From: Charina bottae
Taxonomy: Eukaryota; Chordata; Lepidosauria; Squamata; Charinaidae
Assembly (NCBI GenBank): GCA_023362775.1
Contig: JALMGJ010000005.1
Location: forward strand, 84,888,921-84,952,920
Direction: 5' to 3'
Length of the DNA stretch: 64,000 nucleotides
The notes under the pieces were generated by a model. It was not told the DNA's origin, ran no database searches, and worked only from the letters and a program-made list of their open reading frames with translations. Shown here piece by piece: positions 59,370-64,000 of the stretch. The position numbers and the translations under genes were made by a program. The stretch's first letter is position 1. Each line of letters begins with the position of its first letter.

Positions 59370-60442
59370 ACGCGAAAAAGTTTAGGTTTCCAGGAACAAA
59401 TCAATTACATCTAAGAAACTTGGAGATCAACTTTCATTGATCTTTGAGAAATCATGGAAGACGGGCATAGTGGCAGAGATTTGGAGATGGGCAAATGATG
59501 TTCCTTTCTTCAAAAAGGAGGAAAAGAGGACTCAAATGACTACAGATTAATTAGTGAGCTATCAGTGTTGGACAAAACTTTGGAACAAAGTGTTGGTTCA
59601 CAAACATTTAGAAAAGAATGCATTGCTTGGAAGAATCAGTGTGGCTTTCCCAAAAAGAAGCCATGATTTTCTTTTTAGTAGAGTGCCCAGTTTAGTTGAC
59701 CAAGTGTAGAGGGTAAAGAAGATGACCTTGATGGAGAGAGGGAAGTTCCATTACCAAAGCAACAAAAAGCAAAACATAGTTTAAGTACAAACAATGGGGG
59801 AGGATTATGAAAATGTCTCAGACAGAGACTTCTGTAATGCACATGGATCTGTTTCTTGGTCTAGTCTGCCTCATATAAGATCTTAATAGAGAAGATGGCA
59901 AAATGTAGGCTGGACTGTGTTGTAGAGCTGGTTGAACAATCATACCCAGTGAATGTACATCAAATATGAAGGTGATGAATGGCATATTGCTGGCTTTGGA
60001 GCTGTTCAATATATTTACAAATGACATAAATCAGAAAATATGATTGTCAAATTTGCAGAGAACACGGGGGGTGGGGTGAGGATAGCAAACATCTTAGAGG
60101 AAAGTATGAAGACTAGAAGGAACCAAAGGCAGAAACAAGCAAGATGAATTGCAGCAGCGTCCTTCATTTGGGTAGGAAAAATCAAAAGTGTACGATGGGA
60201 GAGACCGCAGTGCGCAGCAGTACTGTATGTGAGAAAAGGACCTATTGCAGTGCATTACAAGCAGCAGTGTGTTGCAGCTGCAAAGAAATAATAAAAGATG
60301 ATGATGATGATGATGATGATGATGATAGGAAGGAAGGAAGGAAGGAAGGAAGGAAGGAAGGAAGGAAGGAAGGAAGGAAGGAGAAAGGAAAGAAAGAGAG
60401 AGAGAGAGAGAGAAAGAAAGGAAGGAAGGAAAGAAAGAAAAA

Positions 60443-60510
<68 letters not shown>

Positions 60511-61085
60511 GAAAGAAAATATAGTCCTAGGCTGCATCAGCAGAAGTACAGGGTCAACATCAAGAGAACTCATTGTTTGTTCTGCATTGGTCAGACTACA
60601 CCTAGAATAGTGCATCCAGTATTTTAGGATGGACATTGATAAACAGTCCCAGAAGGAAAATCTTACAAAGAAGATTTGGAGGCGTTGGGTATGTTTAGGG
60701 TGGAGAAGAGAAGCCTGCAGGGACATATCACACAGTAGCTGTCTTAAGTATCTGAAGGGCTGTCAGGTAGAACATGAGTCAGCATTGTTCAGAGTTGTTC
60801 CAGAAGACAGGACAAGAAACAACTGGTTTAAATTATAAGGATTTAAATGATAAGCAGATTTCAGTTGGACGTCAGAAAAAAATAATCCTAATAATAAGAG
60901 ATGGCAAAAAATGGAACAAAGGGCCTTGGGCAGTGGTAGATTCTTCTTTGCTGAAGGAGTTTAAGCAGATGCTGGATGGCCGCTCAAGAATGCTGCAGTA
61001 GATTCCTGCATTGGGCAGGGGCCTGGATCGATCATTTCCAAGGTCCCTAACCCTAAATCTTACATTCTGTATTTCTATGAAAAAT
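59370..61085 (+). mobile_element. CR1-like LINE, second copy, with microsatellite expansion inside
   Basis: Degraded RT line includes WANDVPFFKKE near 59491, LFNIFTNDIN near 60003 and a VLHLGRKNQ block (60160-60186), then after the purine repeat a CR1 3' part (AGAAGAGAAGCCTGCAGGGA, TTCAGTTGGACGTCAGAAAA, ending CTGTATTTCTATGA). The order matches a CR1 3' half. Confidence 0.65.
60297..60519 (+). repeat. GAT, GGAA, GA and GAAA compound microsatellite
   Basis: GATGAT units (60298-60326), GGAA units (60327-60381), GA units (about 60395-60412), then GAAA units to 60519: roughly 190 bp of almost pure purine. The 100-210-codon frames across it are repeat artefacts. Confidence 0.97.
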
Positions 61086-61754
61086 CTTAAGATTATTTAG
61101 GCCACCCACTGCTGCAGCTACTGACTTTTGGGGGGGTCAACACTTAGCAAAGTATGTCTGTGTGACTATTTTGGAACCCTAAATAAGGTCGCTGTGCAAA
61201 ACAAATACGCTAGAACTTGTGAACTGCAGTAGTTGGCAGTTATGGTAGATGTGTCCATTTGTGCATGCCTGGAGTGGCAAAATTGATTCACTCAAATCAA
61301 GTGAAAGAACTTGTAGAATAAGGATCTTTTTCACGCTCCCCTTACCCTGCTATGGTCCCAGCCACCCATCTATCAACTGATAATGAGTTCCAGAAGAACC
61401 TTGTCATACTGGGGAAGATAGTGCTCTCTTCCACAGCATGATGGCATTCTCTAGGAATGGGGTAGGGGAATAGGACTTAGGGTGTAGGATTAATTCTGGG
61501 AAAACCCAGGTTCCACTTCATTCTCATCCATGGCAACTCCCTGAATGACTTCATCCTTTTACTATGTGATCATGCCCATCCTACCTCAACCCTTATTTTG
61601 TATGGTCTTGGGTTGCTGGGAACTGTAGTCCATCAACCTCGAGGGGTAGAGACCTTAGCAGCCAGGTTAGTCTTTGGTTCCCAAAGAGACCCCATTGTAC
61701 CTGTGTTAGGAGTATTGCTCTGGCTGCCAGTTTGTTTCTGGGTAAAATGCCAGT
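61086..61754. other. Intron, nothing recognised
   Basis: No element identified. TTGCTGGGAACTGTAGTCCA near 61612 resembles part of a hAT MITE but is too short to call. Confidence 0.35.
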
Positions 61755-61762
61755 AGCTATGT

Positions 61763-62083
61763 CAGAGCTTTCCAAACTGTGTGTCGGGACACGTTCGTGT
61801 GTCGGCTGCAGTGTCTGGGTGTGTCGCGGCTGCTGCTGCCTCCAAACCCTGCCAGGATTCCGCGCAGGTCCTAGTGCCTGCCTTGTGCCTTGCTGCCTGC
61901 AAACCTGCCCTGCCAGGATTCTGCGCAGGTCCTAGTGCCTGCCTTGTGCCTTGCTGCCTCCAAACCTGCTTTGATTCCGCACAGGTCCTAGTGCCTGCCT
62001 TGTGCCCTGCTGTAAGAGTGTGTCGCGAAATGATGCCCTGCTGTAAGAGTGTGTCACCAACATGAAAAGTTTGGAAAGCTCTG
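61763..62083. mobile_element. hAT MITE, CGACACAC family, copy 11 (expanded)
   Basis: CAGAGCTTTCCAAACTGTGT to AAGTTTGGAAAGCTCTG; perfect agctatgt duplications (61755-61762, 62084-62091). Interior carries three tandem units of about 70 bp around GCAGGTCCTAGTGCCTGCCT, against one in the homologue at 36300. Confidence 0.95.
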
Positions 62084-62094
62084 AGCTATGTGGT

Positions 62095-62520
62095 TAAGGC
62101 AACGGGCTAGAAACTAGGAGTCTGAGAGTTCTAGTCCCGCCTTAGGCAAGAAAGCCAGCTGGGTGACCTTGGGCCTGCCCTTGTCTCTCAGCCCTAGGAA
62201 GGAGCCAATGGCAAACCAGGAAATGGAGAGTTCTAGTCCTGCCTTAGGCGTGAAAGTTGGCTGGGGGACCCCGGGCCAGTCCCTCTCTCTCAGCCCTAGG
62301 AAGGAGCCAATGGCAAACCAGGAGGCTGTGAGTTTTAGTCTCGCCTGAGGCATGAAAGCCGGCTGGGGGACCTTGGGCTCTCTCTCAGCCCAACTCACCT
62401 CACAGGGTGGTTGTTGTGGGGAAAATAGGAGGAGGAAGGAGTATTTGGTATGTTCGCTGCCTTGAGTTATTTATAAAAATAATAAAGGGATAGAAAATAA
62501 ATAAATATAAATAAATAAAT
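62095..62520 (+). mobile_element. tRNA-derived SINE with triplicated module and LINE-like tail
   Basis: GTGGTTAAGGCAACGGGCTA head, then three copies of a module of about 85-110 bp (GAGTTCTAGTCCCGCC ... CAATGGCAAACCAGGA) between 62125 and 62395, then TCACAGGGTGGTTGTTGTGG and a TGCCTTGAGTTATTTATAAA tail with AAAT repeats. The minus-strand 94-codon frame simply translates the repeated module. Confidence 0.8.
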
Positions 62521-62659
62521 CCTAATATAGCTTGGCTCCAAGCACATAAGAAATTATTCCTCCCACAACCCACCCTTGCTCATTGAGATTGTCTGACAGG
62601 TTTGCTAGCAGTTGCTATAAGTACAATCAAAAATCCCATACAGTTGACAAATTAAAATC

Positions 62660-62920
62660 TGTTTATCAAATCAAATCAAATCTTTATTACAGTCTTTAGG
62701 CCAGAGAACACAACAATAAAATGCATAAACCTGTAATTATTATTAATAAAACTTATTTAAAAAGGCATAAAATGCAATAAAATTACATAAAATACATTAT
62801 TATAGTAATTGTAATACAGATAGTGGCAATCACAAAAAATCTATTTACAAATCACCTTGTAAAATAGTTCTTTAATAGTTGATTTTAATACTTTTTAATT
62901 GTTGTCATAAATTGTTTTGA
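62660..62920 (-). repeat. Probable LINE 3'-end fragment, reverse
   Basis: ATCAAATCAAATCTTTATTA-CAGTCTTTAGGCCAGAG and AATAAAATGCATAAA resemble the complement of a CR1/L3-type 3' end. Class not certain. Confidence 0.4.
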
Positions 62921-63869
62921 ATATCTCAGTTTTTAGTTTTGATTTTATGTTTTATTGTCGATTGCCAAAAAGCCTCTGGAATGGGTGGAGTAATTTTAAT
63001 AAAATAAACTCAAGATTTAAACACACATGGCTGGATGAATAAAATGATATTAAGCATCATTTGAACATGCTTTTCACTGGCTTCTTCTATGGTATATTGC
63101 TTTCATTCATGGTGAAGCTGCTAACGTAACAATAAAATCTTTGAGGTTTTTGTGTGATAAGGAAATTATTTGAGGATTGATTGCACTTTTGATTCCTTGT
63201 GTAAATTAAATTAGGGGATACACTGATTTATATGCTTAGTAAATTCAAGATAGAGGCGCATAAGTCACAAGGTCAGTTACATAAGCAAACATAAAAGTTA
63301 AGTGAGTTTGAGTCCAGAAAAGCTGTTCGGTACATAAGCTTAGCTGAATCTCTGTGCTGTATTATTATTCATGGTAGCCAAATAAATGTCAATAATAAAA
63401 GAGAATTAAAGATTTTCATTTCCCAGAGGTAATTCTTCTAAGACTGCTTGATCTTTCATTTCATTTATAATTCATTTCTGTATCAGGATACAGCTATTCA
63501 CCAGGCAGTGTATGACATGAAGTCGTTTAATAATGATTAAGAATGTAAAAATGCATGGCCCATGGGTAGTTGTCAAAAGACGTACCAGTGTATTATTGTT
63601 TTTGCCATGTTCTTATAGATCCTTCCACTCTTGAATATCAAGCATCCTCCTCTTCACATACCATTTATTATAAAATATTTAATGAAAAAGAGATATATGT
63701 GTCTTAATTTGCCATGTAGTACAATTACTGTATTGTATTACAAAAGCTTCTGTGACCCGGGTTGGGAGAAACGCTTTGCTTCTGAAAGACAACAGCAGAA
63801 TCCATAGAATCGGATTCTTCCAATTCACATGCCGAAGGAACAGAAACTGTCAGGGGGCCATGTAGGTCT
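62921..63869. other. Intron, nothing recognised
   Basis: AT-rich. Confidence 0.4.
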
Positions 63870-63935
63870 TATTTATTTAATTTATATGACCACCCATCTC
63901 CCCCCAACCGGGAACTTATTCCTAGACTTGATGGC
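63870..63935 (-). repeat. LINE 3'-end fragment (GATGGGCGG tail type)
   Basis: TATTTATTTAATTTATATGA then CCACCCATCTCCCCCCAA. Confidence 0.6.
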
Positions 63936-64000
63936 CAGGATGGTTACCGAGATGCTAAGTGAGAAAAGGGGGCCTAAGTCCCATCACAGAGGAAGAGGTG

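Noticed and set aside
60094..60726. 210-codon and 126-codon frames with FLSF or KKER repeats
   Set aside because: Direct translations of the purine microsatellite within a CR1 copy.

Overview
The window is vertebrate nuclear DNA, almost certainly from a squamate reptile, and lies inside one protein-coding gene on the + strand. Three short exons encode a continuous 107-residue stretch of adenosine kinase (ADK, PfkB/ribokinase family): 26791-26961, 51922-51957 and 55974-56088. All have canonical AG acceptors and GT donors and compatible phases. The rest is intron: at least 26.8 kb upstream of the first exon, then 24,960 bp, 4,016 bp and at least 7.9 kb. The upstream part of the gene and the exon carrying the C-terminal catalytic GAGD region are not in the window. 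I found no other intact gene, no RNA gene and no CRISPR or bacterial feature.

The squamate assignment rests on repeats: tRNA-derived SINEs ending in ACCTTT-type tails (Sauria-SINE-like), a second tRNA-derived SINE with a Bov-B-like tail, CR1 and L1 LINE remnants, a Penelope-like 3' end, Tigger-like elements with TACAGGTAGTCCT termini, and many hAT-type MITEs. The species cannot be named from this.

Layout. 0-10 kb: a LINE reverse-transcriptase remnant with a nested hAT element and a nested Tigger-like element, a long old CR1 fragment, and a rearranged cluster (7.4-9.2 kb) with a near-identical 0.3-kb inverted repeat and direct duplications. 10-26 kb: SINEs, a LINE C-terminal fragment, a Penelope-like 3' end and stretches without recognisable content. 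26-28 kb: back-to-back hAT elements, ADK exon A, a GATG microsatellite just inside its donor, and a LINE 3' end. 28-50 kb: long intron with hAT MITEs, an L1 remnant and a 5'-truncated LINE with target-site duplications. 51-57 kb: the 36-nt microexon B, a repeat-poor flank that may hold regulatory DNA, and exon C. 57-64 kb: two CR1 copies, a long purine microsatellite, another hAT MITE and a SINE with an internally triplicated module.

The most notable pattern is a GC-rich hAT MITE family (termini CAGAGCTTTCCAAACTGTG, subterminal GTGTCGCGACACA-like repeats). Eleven copies sit in 64 kb, and each is flanked by an 8-bp target-site duplication with TA at its centre. Most long open frames in the window are translations of these MITEs or of microsatellites and are not genes. 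I did not find an undescribed gene system; the novelty is in repeat biology and local rearrangement.
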